Below are positions 8,048 through 15,870 of a DNA stretch of 64,000 bases, in pieces. Made by a program: the position numbers and the translations under genes. Source of the DNA: Oscillospiraceae bacterium (GTDB lineage: Bacteria > Bacillota > Clostridia > Oscillospirales > Oscillospiraceae); NCBI GenBank assembly GCA_024404315.1, contig JAKSQD010000001.1:1-64000 (forward strand). Direction: 5' to 3'. Numbering within the stretch: the stretch's first letter is position 1; every line of letters starts with the position of its first letter. Below the pieces are notes generated by a model. It saw only the letters and a list, made by a program, of their open reading frames with translations, searched no databases and was not told the origin of the DNA.

Positions 8048-9397
8048 TTACTTGAGAATATCGGGCAGGTCATAAATGCCGTGGGTGGTGCTCACAATCA
8101 CCACATCATCTCCGGGGAGAATGCTGTCCCGACCGGATGGGATGATAACGTGGTTGTTTCGGATAATGGCGCAGACCAGAACCCCGGAGCGGATGCTCAG
8201 GTTCATCAGGGGGCGGTTTGTGATGGCGGATTCGCTTCTCACATTAAAGGCCAGAGCCTCGACCTGATCGCCCGCCAGACGGTAGACTGTTTCCATGCTG
8301 GAGGAGCGTTTGCTGCTGTCCATGGCTCGGACATAACGGAAAATGTGTTCCGCAGTCAGATCCTTGGGGCAGACGATGGCACCCAGAGGCAAATCCTCGA
8401 TGACACTGGTGGAAATTTTATTGATGCGGGTGATAATCTTAGCGTTGGAGAACTTGCTCACGAAGAGGCTCATCATGATATTCTCCGAGTCGCTGCCCAT
8501 CAGGGCGCAGAAAGCGTCGGTCTGATCCAATCCCTCTTCCAAAAGCACCCTCTCTTCGCAGGGGTTTCCATGCACAATCACCGCCTTGGGAAGAAGATGG
8601 GTTAATTCCTCGCAGCGTTCCCGGTTCGGCTCGATGATGGTGACTTGAATTCGCTTCTCACACAGCCGTTGAGCCAGATAATATCCCACGTTTCCGCCTG
8701 CCGCAATGATAACATTTTTGATAGGCTTATAATTCAGACCAACGGTAGTCAGAGCGTCCCGGATATAGGTTTTGTCCACCACCAAAGAAATGCGGTCGCC
8801 CTTTTCCAACTCGGTGTTGCCGTTGGGAATCATGGCCTTATGGTTGCGTACCACGATGGCCAGCAGATAGGAAGAGGAGCGTTTGAGGTTCATCAGCTTC
8901 TGTCCCACCCAGGGGGAGGTGCTGGGGAGGGTAAAGGTAATCATTTCCACCTTGTCCTTGGCGAAGCTGTCCAACTCCGTGGCAAAGGGCGCACGCACCA
9001 GATGGTAGCATTCCGAGGCGGCAGAAAGCTCCGGGTTGATGGCCATGGAGAGTCCCAGTTCCTCCTGAATGAAACCAATTTCGGAGTAGTAATTGGGGTC
9101 TCGCACACGGGCGATGGTTTTACACTGAGCGGCCTTGCGTGCGATGAGGCAGCAAAGCATGTTTACCTCGTCTTGGCTGGTGGCGGCAATGAGCACGTCA
9201 CAGTCCTCCACGCCAGCGTCCTGCAAAACCCGATAGCTTGCGCCGTTGCCCTTTACACTGGCCACGTCCAAGGTATTGCTGATTCGTTCGATTTTTTCTT
9301 CATTATTGTCAATGACTGTCACGTCATGATTTTCGCTGCACAGGGCTTCCGCCAGAGCATAGCCAACCTTGCCGCAGCCGACAACGATTACTTTCAT
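8048..9397 (-). CDS. trkA: Trk potassium uptake regulatory subunit TrkA
   Basis: The protein (about 449 residues) has two RCK halves. The N-terminal Rossmann unit begins VIVVGCGKVGYALAE with an acidic DNNEEK; a second unit begins VIIAAGGNVGYYLAQ (about residues 226-240), each followed by a TrkA-C region. The ring of RCK domains binds NAD(H)/ATP-type ligands and gates TrkH. I prefer the ATG at 9397 (MKVIVV) with GAG about 9 nt upstream; an ATG seven codons earlier is also possible. A consensus promoter lies about 55 bp upstream. Confidence 0.93.
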   Translation of the reverse strand: MKVIVVGCGKVGYALAEALCSENHDVTVIDNNEEKIERISNTLDVASVKGNGASYRVLQDAGVEDCDVLIAATSQDEVNMLCCLIARKAAQCKTIARVRDPNYYSEIGFIQEELGLSMAINPELSAASECYHLVRAPFATELDSFAKDKVEMITFTLPSTSPWVGQKLMNLKRSSSYLLAIVVRNHKAMIPNGNTELEKGDRISLVVDKTYIRDALTTVGLNYKPIKNVIIAAGGNVGYYLAQRLCEKRIQVTIIEPNRERCEELTHLLPKAVIVHGNPCEERVLLEEGLDQTDAFCALMGSDSENIMMSLFVSKFSNAKIITRINKISTSVIEDLPLGAIVCPKDLTAEHIFRYVRAMDSSKRSSSMETVYRLAGDQVEALAFNVRSESAITNRPLMNLSIRSGVLVCAIIRNNHVIIPSGRDSILPGDDVVIVSTTHGIYDLPDILK

Positions 9398-9450
9398 AGT
9401 CATCACTCTTTTATTCATGAAAATGTAGGAAAAAACTTCCCATTTTCACA

Positions 9451-9479
9451 ATTATACAGGAGAGCAGATGGTTTGTCAA
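9451..9479 (-). promoter_or_regulatory. Consensus sigma-A promoter for trkA-trkH
   Basis: The minus strand reads TTGACA, 17 bp, TATAAT: perfect consensus hexamers. This predicts strong expression of trkA-trkH-DUF1858. Confidence 0.8.
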
Positions 9480-9575
9480 ATCCGAGACACTTTGCGTTTC
9501 CGCAAAAAAGAATCATCTCAAAACGTACAGAACAATCCATAGCAGAAAAGGTCAAAAGGAACAGAACTATAAATG

Positions 9576-9700
9576 ACACCAGTTTCCAAGTTTTTAGAAA
9601 AAAAGTGAATCACTTCAAAGTAAGGTAAAATGGAAGCACCATATCCCAATTACTTCAAAGAAGCGATTCACTTTTTTCATTTTTTAACTTGGAAACTGGT
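9576..9700. repeat. Long imperfect inverted repeat (MITE-like)
   Basis: ACCAGTTTCCAAGTT at 9578-9592 pairs perfectly with AACTTGGAAACTGGT at 9686-9700. Inside, GTGAATCAC-type and GATTCAC segments flanked by A and T runs also pair. It starts 6 bp past the stop of the ABC ATPase gene, so it could also end that transcript. The end sequence recurs at 3131-3150. Confidence 0.6.
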
Positions 9701-9706
9701 AAACGC

Positions 9707-10501
9707 TCAAGCAAGGATGGCCTTATCGCTGGCGAATTCCTCACCGGAGACCAGCTCAAACTGCTCCAGCAGCTCGGCGACGGTCAGCTTTTTCTTGGCC
9801 TCGCCGGAGATGTTCAGGATGATACGACCCTCGTGCATCATAATCAGCCGGTTGCCGTGGGCAATGGCATCCTTCATGTTATGCGTCACCATCAAAGCGG
9901 TGAGGTTGTTCTCTCGGATGATGGTATCCGTGACCTCAAGCACCTTAGCGGCGGTCTTGGGATCCAGAGCGGCGGTGTGCTCGTCCAGCAGCAGCAGCTT
10001 GGGATGCTTCAAGGTTGCCATCAGCAGGGTCAGAGCCTGGCGCTGACCACCGGAGAGGAGACCAACCTTTGTGGTCATGCGGTCTTCCAATCCCAGACCC
10101 AGCATTTTCAGTTTTTCCTGATACGCTTCCTTTTCCTTGCGGGTAATGCCCCAACGGAGGGTTCGCCTTTCACCACGCCGAGCAGCCAGCGCCATATTTT
10201 CCGCAATCTCCATGGAGGCGGCGGTTCCGGTCATGGGATCCTGGAAGACACGACCCAGATAAGCGGCTCGCTGATGCTCAGGAACGCCGGTGATGTTTTT
10301 GCCGTCGATGAGGATAGCGCCCTCGTCAACCGGCCAAACGCCTGCCACGGCGTTCAAGGTGGTGGACTTGCCAGCGCCATTGCCGCCGATAATGGTGCAG
10401 AAATCGCCGGGTTCCAGGTGGAGGTTGACACCCTGGAGTGCTTTTTTTTCGTTGATGGTTCCGGGGTTGAAGGTCTTACGAACATTGATGATATCAAGCA
10501 T
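9707..10501 (-). CDS. ABC transporter ATP-binding protein (TrpZ-like)
   Basis: The 264-residue nucleotide-binding subunit has Walker A GGNGAGKST (about residues 39-47), a Q-loop region RVFQDPMTGT, signature LLSGGQRQAL, Walker B LLLLDEHTAALD and H-switch MVTHN. The start MLDIINVRKTF at 10501 follows AAGGAGG and overlaps the permease stop. It powers the importer encoded by the two upstream genes. This three-gene set (PF04392 binding protein, branched-chain-type permease, ATPase) is the layout of streptococcal trpXYZ; the substrate here is not proven. Confidence 0.9.
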   Translation of the reverse strand: MLDIINVRKTFNPGTINEKKALQGVNLHLEPGDFCTIIGGNGAGKSTTLNAVAGVWPVDEGAILIDGKNITGVPEHQRAAYLGRVFQDPMTGTAASMEIAENMALAARRGERRTLRWGITRKEKEAYQEKLKMLGLGLEDRMTTKVGLLSGGQRQALTLLMATLKHPKLLLLDEHTAALDPKTAAKVLEVTDTIIRENNLTALMVTHNMKDAIAHGNRLIMMHEGRIILNISGEAKKKLTVAELLEQFELVSGEEFASDKAILA

Positions 10502-11474
10502 TGTGGTCGTCCTCCTTCTTGTAGTCAGCAATAGCAGCCTCAGAGACCTTGGCTGCACGGGCAAAGGAGCTTGCGCTCTTGCTCTTCAAATAAGGAACAG
10601 CAAGGAAGGCTGCTACAACGATGGCAGTCAGCAGCTTCATATCGTCGGCGGGGAACTTCAGCCAGAGGACAAAGACATAAACAATGTAATAGGCCACGCC
10701 GCCCAGCACAACGAACATCAGACGAAGCGCAAAATTCAGGCGCTTACCGAAGAGACTGCCCAGAACCTCGCCGATGATAACGGCGGCCAGACCGATGACG
10801 ATAGCGCCACGACCCATATTGACATCAGCAAAGCCCTGATACTGAGACAGGATGCCACCGGAGAGCGCCACCAGGCCATTGGAGAGTGCCAAGCCGATGA
10901 TCTTCATGCCCTCGGTGTTGATGCCCTGCGCACGGGACATATTGGGGTTCGTACCCGTGGCACGAATGGCGGAGCCTTGCTCCGTGCCCAGATACCAATA
11001 CAGAGCAGCAATCACAACGGCGGCTACAACGGCCACCAGCAGAATGGTGCGACCCAGAACCTTGGCGTTAGAGGTGAAATAGAAGGAAACCTGATTGACA
11101 TTGACGGCCTGGTTTGCCTTGCCCATGATGTTGAGGTTGATGGAGTAAAGGGAAATCTGGGTCAAGATACCTGCCAGGATGGCGGGAATGCCCAGCGTGG
11201 TGTGAAGAACACCGGTAATGATACCGGCGACCACACCGGCGAGGAAGGAGACAATCAGCGCTAGCTGAGGATTCACGCCGCCCAGCACCATCATAATGCA
11301 AACTGCGCCGCCCGTAGCAAAGGAGCCGTCAACGGTCAGGTCGGCCAGATCCAGCACACGGAAGGTCAGGTACACGCCCAGAGCCATAATGCCCCAGATT
11401 AAACCCGATGCGACACCGCCGGGACAGGCATTCAGCAGCGAAACCAGGGTTAGTTTGGAAAAATATGCAGCCAT
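10494..11474 (-). CDS. ABC transporter permease (BPD_transp_2 type)
   Basis: The 326-residue integral membrane protein has about eight to nine transmembrane segments and belongs to the branched-chain amino acid/ribose-type permease family. It has the segment GLALSNGLVALSGGILSQYQG typical of PF04392-linked permeases, shown here only as a family landmark. It ends in a basic/acidic cytoplasmic tail. It overlaps the ATPase start by a few bases, and two hairpins separate it from the binding protein gene. Confidence 0.87.
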   Translation of the reverse strand: MAAYFSKLTLVSLLNACPGGVASGLIWGIMALGVYLTFRVLDLADLTVDGSFATGGAVCIMMVLGGVNPQLALIVSFLAGVVAGIITGVLHTTLGIPAILAGILTQISLYSINLNIMGKANQAVNVNQVSFYFTSNAKVLGRTILLVAVVAAVVIAALYWYLGTEQGSAIRATGTNPNMSRAQGINTEGMKIIGLALSNGLVALSGGILSQYQGFADVNMGRGAIVIGLAAVIIGEVLGSLFGKRLNFALRLMFVVLGGVAYYIVYVFVLWLKFPADDMKLLTAIVVAAFLAVPYLKSKSASSFARAAKVSEAAIADYKKEDDHNA

Positions 11475-11500
11475 AAAAACACCTTTCTTATTCTATCTTT

Positions 11501-11562
11501 CAATGCACAATGCACAGCGCACGAGAAAACACGCCTGCGTGCTCGCTGTGCATTGTGCATTG
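11501..11562 (-). repeat. Intercistronic REP-like hairpin
   Basis: CAATGCACAATGCACAGCG and its exact reverse complement form a 19-bp arm pair around a loop holding a small inner CACGC/GCGTG stem. It lies in the gap between the binding protein and permease genes. Confidence 0.7.
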
Positions 11563-11568
11563 ATTGAA

Positions 11569-11599
11569 GCCCGACAAAGCGTTTTCCTCTTTGCCGGGC
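11569..11599 (-). other. Second intercistronic hairpin after the binding protein gene
   Basis: GCCCGGCAAAG pairs with CTTTGTCGGGC with one G-U. It has no T run on the minus strand, so it is more likely an mRNA 3'-end stabiliser or partial terminator than a full stop. Confidence 0.5.
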
Positions 11600-11650
11600 C
11601 GTTGGTTGCGTTAGTTGATAGCGTGAGGGGTTATTTTGTGGAAGGAGCGA

Positions 11651-12724
11651 TTACTCCACAGCGGTGAAGCCCTCGGGGATGGTGAAGCCAATGGCCTCAG
11701 CAAACTCGGGGTTGTACTCCTTAACGGGGTTTGCGGAATAGCCGATGGGCATAGCGGAAACGTCAGCGCCATTGACCAGGATGTCATAAGCCTGCTCGCC
11801 GCACATACGACCGATGTCATAGTAAGAGATGGAAACGGTAGCCAGGCCGCCATTCTTCGTCATATTCTCCTCGCCGCAGATGACGGGGATGCCAGCGGGC
11901 TGGGTAGCGTTGGCAACGATGGTCATATTGGAAGCGGCGGTGTTATCGGTGGGGATGTACAGAGCGTCGCAGTCAGCAATTGCAGAGTTGACAACAGACT
12001 GCATATCGTTGGAGTCGGAGAAGGTGTAAACGGTACAGGTAGCACCCATGCCTTCCATAACCTCCACGAACTGGTCAGCCTGGAGGACGGAGTTTGCCTC
12101 AGCGGAGCAGTACAGGACGGAGACGTTGACGGCATCGGGAACCAGTTCCTTCACCAGGTCGGCATACAGCTGGGCAGAAACGCCATCGGAGGTGCCGGAG
12201 ACGTTGATGCCGGTACCCACAGAAGCATCCATAGACTCGTCAGCCAAAGCGGTGGCGTAGTCGGTGACGGAGGTGCCCAGGATGGGAGTCTCGGAAGTAG
12301 CGGACATAGCAGCCTGGAGAGCGGGGGTAGCGTTGGCCATAATCAGGTCATAGTTGTTGGCAACAAAGCCGGTGACGATGGTGGAGCAGGTAGCGCTGTC
12401 GCCCTGAGCGTTCTGAAGGTCGAAAGAGACAGCGTCGCCCAGCTTCTCAGTCAGAGCATCCTGGAAGCCCTTGGTAGCAGCGTCCAGAGCGTCATGCTGA
12501 ACCAGCTGGCAGATACCAATGGTATAGGTCTTGTCGCCGGTGTCGGTGGGAGCCTCAGCAGATGCTTCAGCGGAAGCGGATGCAGAAGCCTCAGCCTCAG
12601 AAGAAGCGGATGCGGAAGCCTCGGGCTGAGCGGAAGCAGCGGGTGCTTCGGTCTGAGCGCCACCGCAAGCAGCCAGAGCCATGGTCATGGCCAGAGCCAG
12701 CAGAAGAGCAACGATTTTTTTCAT
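11651..12724 (-). CDS. ABC transporter substrate-binding lipoprotein (PF04392, TrpX-like)
   Basis: The lipoprotein signal ends MALAACGG (lipidated Cys about residue 20), followed by an Ala/Ser/Glu linker (about residues 28-63). The remainder is a two-lobed periplasmic-binding fold of the PF04392 family: YTIGICQLVQHDALD, LIMANATPALQAAM, PILGTSVTDY, PVICGEENM. Characterised relatives bind aromatic amino acids (TrpX, TyrP-like), but the ligand here is unknown. The ATG at 12724 has AGGAGG upstream; an earlier ATG does not. It is the first gene of the importer operon. Confidence 0.88.
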   Translation of the reverse strand: MKKIVALLLALAMTMALAACGGAQTEAPAASAQPEASASASSEAEASASASAEASAEAPTDTGDKTYTIGICQLVQHDALDAATKGFQDALTEKLGDAVSFDLQNAQGDSATCSTIVTGFVANNYDLIMANATPALQAAMSATSETPILGTSVTDYATALADESMDASVGTGINVSGTSDGVSAQLYADLVKELVPDAVNVSVLYCSAEANSVLQADQFVEVMEGMGATCTVYTFSDSNDMQSVVNSAIADCDALYIPTDNTAASNMTIVANATQPAGIPVICGEENMTKNGGLATVSISYYDIGRMCGEQAYDILVNGADVSAMPIGYSANPVKEYNPEFAEAIGFTIPEGFTAVE

Positions 12725-12813
12725 AGTTGATTTCCTCCTAATCAATTTGTTGGTACTTTCGCAAAATTACTTTAACACTTTAAAGAGAATTTCGAAAATA
12801 TCACGTATTTGAA

Positions 12814-12841
12814 ATTATATCACCAAAATCCAAATTGTCAA
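12814..12841 (-). promoter_or_regulatory. Sigma-A promoter for the ABC importer operon
   Basis: The minus strand reads TTGACA, 16 bp, TATAAT. The leader of about 80 nt shows no T-box or riboswitch features that I can see. Confidence 0.75.
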
Positions 12842-12981
12842 TCACTTGCTGCCAGTCTTGCGAGTATTTCCACAAATCACCCTCAATTCCCCAAAGAAAT
12901 CTGACAAAACGTGTCAATTCCTGGAGAAAAGCGTTTTCTTTGTGAGCAAAGAAAAAATCTTGAAAAAAATCAAAAAACCCC

Positions 12982-13010
12982 TTGCTTTTTCCGGTGCCCC
13001 GTGGTAAAGT
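12982..13010 (+). promoter_or_regulatory. Sigma-A promoter for rpmE
   Basis: TTGCTT, 17 bp, TAAAGT, about 50 bp before the rpmE ATG. Confidence 0.55.
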
Positions 13011-13062
13011 AATAGAGCTGTACATTACGCCAGCAAATTTGTTTGATCGAGGTGAAATCACC

Positions 13063-13266
13063 ATGAAGGCAGGAATCCATCCTAACTATCAGCAGACCAC
13101 CATCCGCTGCGCCTGCGGTGCTGTCTATCCCACCGGCTCCACCAAGAAGGACATCCGTGTCGAAGTTTGCGCTAAGTGCCATCCCTTCTTCACCGGCAAG
13201 CAGAAGATGGTTGATACCGGCGGCCGCGTCAGCCGTTTCAACAAGAAGTTCGGCTTCTCCAAGTAA
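13063..13266 (+). CDS. rpmE: 50S ribosomal protein L31 (zinc-binding type)
   Basis: The 67-residue L31 starts [10 protein letters not shown] and keeps all four zinc ligands (Cys16, Cys18, Cys36, Cys39; CAC and CAKC), so it is the C+ zinc-containing form. It lies at the subunit bridge of the ribosome. GAGGTG lies upstream of the ATG. Normally rpmE is near rho or prfA; here it stands beside a flavin reductase gene, separated by a hairpin. Confidence 0.95.
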   Translation: MKAGIHPNYQQTTIRCACGAVYPTGSTKKDIRVEVCAKCHPFFTGKQKMVDTGGRVSRFNKKFGFSK

Positions 13267-13281
13267 TTCTGATACTCATGA

Positions 13282-13314
13282 AACGCTGCATCAAACTCTG
13301 GTGCGGCGTTTTTT
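13282..13314 (+). terminator. Intrinsic terminator after rpmE
   Basis: An imperfect AACGCTGCA...GTGCGGCGTT hairpin is followed by six T. Confidence 0.55.
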
Positions 13315-13339
13315 GCACATTTCTGTAGGAGGAATGAAG

Positions 13340-13849
13340 ATGTTTCGTAAAATCGACCCCAAGGAACTGACCCAAAACCCCTTTACCCTCATCGGTCAGC
13401 AGTGGATGCTGGTAACAGCCGGAACGGTGGAAAGCTGCAACACCATGACCGCCAGCTGGGGCGGCGTGGGCATTATGTGGGGCAACCCTGTGGCCACCTG
13501 CTACATCCGCCCCCAGCGCCACACCAAGCAGTTTATGGACAACGAGGAGTATTTCACCCTGAGCTTCCTTGCTGAGGATTACCGTGACGCTCTGCGCTTC
13601 TGCGGCAGCAAGTCTGGCCGTGACGTGAACAAGTTCACCGCCTGCAACCTGACCGTGACAGGCGCTGAATGCGGCGCTCCCTATGTAGCAGAGTCTGAGT
13701 TGGTTCTGGTCTGCAAAAAACAGTACGCACAGCCCATGGCACCAGAATTCCTTACCGAGGGAGATGCCATTGACAAGCGCTGGTATCCCGCTAACGACTG
13801 GCACACCATGTATATCGGCCAGATTGTGGAAGTATATGTCAAGGAATAA
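13340..13849 (+). CDS. Flavin reductase-like FMN-binding protein
   Basis: The 169-residue protein of the flavin reductase-like (PF01613/split-barrel) family has the core MTASWGGVGIMWGNP and the Arg-rich PQRHTKQFM segment, followed by FTLSFL. These proteins bind FMN and reduce flavin or iron or act as electron carriers; substrate unknown. I chose the ATG at 13340 because AGGAGG is 7 nt upstream, whereas the ATG two codons earlier nearly touches it. It is convergent with trmD. Confidence 0.85.
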   Translation: MFRKIDPKELTQNPFTLIGQQWMLVTAGTVESCNTMTASWGGVGIMWGNPVATCYIRPQRHTKQFMDNEEYFTLSFLAEDYRDALRFCGSKSGRDVNKFTACNLTVTGAECGAPYVAESELVLVCKKQYAQPMAPEFLTEGDAIDKRWYPANDWHTMYIGQIVEVYVKE

Positions 13850-13901
13850 TTGGGAATTCTGACTGTTTTTCCAACTATTCCACAGTAATTCAGCAAAAAC
13901 C

Positions 13902-13960
13902 AAAACACAGGTACAGACCCGGCTCACCAAGCGTGATGAAAGGTCTGAACCTGTGTTTTT
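13902..13960. terminator. Bidirectional terminator between flavin reductase and trmD
   Basis: AAAACACAGGT pairs with ACCTGTGTTTT and an inner CAGACC pairs with GGTCTG. T runs flank both sides, serving both converging genes. Confidence 0.75.
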
Positions 13961-13980
13961 CGATTTGAGCGTTTACGCTC

Positions 13981-14748
13981 TTACTCCCCAAACTCTTCCC
14001 GAATCTCCTTCATCAGCTTTTTGTCAGCCTTGGAAGAAAGATCCAGCTTGGCGAACAGATCGGGACGGCGCTCTCTGGTGCGGACAATAGACATTTTCCG
14101 TCTCCATTTGTCCACAGCGGCGTGATTGCCAGAGAGCAGAATGGGGGGCACTTCCCGGTCGTGCCACACAGCGGGGCGAGAATACTGCGGATATTCCAGC
14201 AGGTTATCCCAATAGCTCTCGTTTTCATAGCACGCCGGATCACTGAGCACACCGGGCACCATACGGCACACAGCGTCGGTGACGGCCATCGCCGCAATCT
14301 CTCCGCCGGTGAGCACGAAATCCCCCAGACTGATTTCCTCATCCACGCACTCATCAATAAAGCGCTGGTCAATGCCTTCATAGTGGCCGCAGACCAAAAT
14401 CAGGTGGTTGTATTCGCTGACCAACTGCTTGGCCTTGGCCTGATTGAAGGTCGTACCGCAGGGAGACATAAAAATGGTATGTCCACGGTCGCCGGTCTCA
14501 TCACAGATGTGCTTCCAGCAGCGGTAAAGGGGGTCTGCCTGGAGGATTGCGCCATGGCCGCCGCCATAGGGGTAATCGTCCACCTGATTCTGGCGGTTGG
14601 TGGTGTAGTCCCGGAGCTGGTGGCACTCGATTTTCAGGTAATCCCGCTCCTGTGCACGGCCCAAAATGGACTCACTGAGCACGTCGCCGGTGGTTTCAGG
14701 GAAAAGCGTGATGATATCCACACGATAACGGTATTTCATCTCGGTCAT
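13981..14748 (-). CDS. trmD: tRNA (guanine(37)-N1)-methyltransferase TrmD
   Basis: The 255-residue SPOUT methyltransferase makes m1G37, which prevents +1 frameshifting. Conserved segments are DIITLFPE near the N-terminus, PYGGGHGAILQADP, SPCGTTFNQ, LVCGHYEGIDQRF (SAM-binding trefoil knot), SLGDFVLTGGE and the C-terminal DLFAKLDL. The start overlaps the rimM stop (ATGA). An alternative ATG lies three codons downstream. rplS, which usually follows trmD, is absent. Confidence 0.96.
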   Translation of the reverse strand: MTEMKYRYRVDIITLFPETTGDVLSESILGRAQERDYLKIECHQLRDYTTNRQNQVDDYPYGGGHGAILQADPLYRCWKHICDETGDRGHTIFMSPCGTTFNQAKAKQLVSEYNHLILVCGHYEGIDQRFIDECVDEEISLGDFVLTGGEIAAMAVTDAVCRMVPGVLSDPACYENESYWDNLLEYPQYSRPAVWHDREVPPILLSGNHAAVDKWRRKMSIVRTRERRPDLFAKLDLSSKADKKLMKEIREEFGE

Positions 14749-15239
14749 TGTTCCAAACCCTCCATCAGATGGAAGCGGATACAGTCGGCCTCGTCGTCGA
14801 TGCCCTCCACAAACACGGGCACATCGGGAATCAAATAGGTTTTCTCACCCTGAACCTCATACACATCCTGAGCGGGATATTCATGGATGGCCTTGACCTG
14901 GCCGAAGACCACGCCCGTTTCCACGTCGAATGCGTCCATGCCGATGAGATCGGCGATGAAATGTGCGCCTTCTTCCAGCGGAATCTGCTCCCGGTCGGCG
15001 GAAGCCACACGTCCTTTCACACACATGGCATCGTCGATGGAATGGATCCCCTCCAGCTTGACCAGAGCGAATTTACCCTGAACCCGAGCGCTCTGGATGG
15101 CGTAGGTCTTACCGTTGACCACCAGCTCCTCCAGCTCGCCGAACAAGCAAGGGTCATCCAGCCAGGACTCAATTTTCAATTCGCCTCGAACGCCGTGGGT
15201 GTTGACAATCTTGCCCACTTCCAGCATTTGATTCTTCAT
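14745..15239 (-). CDS. rimM: Ribosome maturation factor RimM
   Basis: The 164-residue 16S rRNA processing factor binds S19 during 30S assembly. It has the N-terminal GKIVNTHGVRGELKI and the PRC-barrel half with YLIPDVPVFV. ATG at 15239 is chosen for the AAGGAG upstream; the frame extends nine codons further without support. It is coupled to trmD. Confidence 0.95.
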   Translation of the reverse strand: MKNQMLEVGKIVNTHGVRGELKIESWLDDPCLFGELEELVVNGKTYAIQSARVQGKFALVKLEGIHSIDDAMCVKGRVASADREQIPLEEGAHFIADLIGMDAFDVETGVVFGQVKAIHEYPAQDVYEVQGEKTYLIPDVPVFVEGIDDEADCIRFHLMEGLEQ

Positions 15240-15273
15240 AATGGTTCTCCTTCTATCCAAAAGCAAAATGAGG

Positions 15274-15309
15274 AAAAAACAGAGCCACCTGGTTATCAGG
15301 CAGCTCTGT
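15274..15309 (-). terminator. Intrinsic terminator between khpA and rimM
   Basis: ACAGAGC pairs with GCTCTGT and inner CCTG with CAGG, followed by TTTTTT on the minus strand. It splits the otherwise standard rpsP-khpA-rimM-trmD operon; no separate rimM promoter was seen. Confidence 0.7.
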
Positions 15310-15317
15310 CATCAGCT

Positions 15318-15548
15318 TTAGTCCACGATGTCCACGGAGACTCGTGTATTGTTCCGTTGTGCAAGGGAGCGCACCACTGCACGGATCTCCTTGGCGATGC
15401 GACCCTGGCGGCCGATCACCTTGCCCATGTCTTCGGGAGCGACCCGGAGCTCCAGAACAATCTCACCGTCGCAGTCGATCTCGTTGACGGAAACTTGCTC
15501 GGGATGGTCAACGAGGTTCTGTGCGATATAAGTCAAGAGCTCTTTCAT
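15318..15548 (-). CDS. khpA: KH-domain RNA-binding protein KhpA (YlqC)
   Basis: The 76-residue single type II KH domain contains the GxxG loop in KVIGRQGRIAKEIR (about residues 43-56). KhpA homodimerises or pairs with KhpB/EloR, binds mRNA and sRNA broadly and affects cell elongation. Its place directly after rpsP is the conserved Firmicutes arrangement. GGAGGG precedes the ATG. Confidence 0.93.
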   Translation of the reverse strand: MKELLTYIAQNLVDHPEQVSVNEIDCDGEIVLELRVAPEDMGKVIGRQGRIAKEIRAVVRSLAQRNNTRVSVDIVD

Positions 15549-15566
15549 TCGGTATCCCTCCGAGGA

Positions 15567-15806
15567 TTACAGGACGTTAGCCTGCTTCAGCAGACGCTTG
15601 ACGGTCTCAGTGGGCTGAGCGCCGGTCTTGATCCACTCCTGAGCACGCTCAGCGTCGATCTGGATCTCAGCGGGCTCGGTCAGGGGGTTGTAGGTACCCA
15701 GCTGCTCAATGAAACGGCCATCACGAGGATAACGGGAGTCAGCCACCACAATACGATAGAAAGGAGCCTTCTTAGCGCCCATACGGCGCAGTCTGATCTT
15801 AACCAT
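15567..15806 (-). CDS. rpsP: 30S ribosomal protein S16
   Basis: The 79-residue S16 is complete, with the N-terminal [20 protein letters not shown] and [12 protein letters not shown] core. It is a primary 16S rRNA-binding assembly protein. GGAGGTG precedes the ATG. It sits 64 bp downstream of ffh. Confidence 0.97.
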   Translation of the reverse strand: MVKIRLRRMGAKKAPFYRIVVADSRYPRDGRFIEQLGTYNPLTEPAEIQIDAERAQEWIKTGAQPTETVKRLLKQANVL

Positions 15807-15870
15807 TTATCATTCACCTCCAAAAGTAATAAGCAATAATTATATATGATAAGCGAAGAATATTCGCAAA

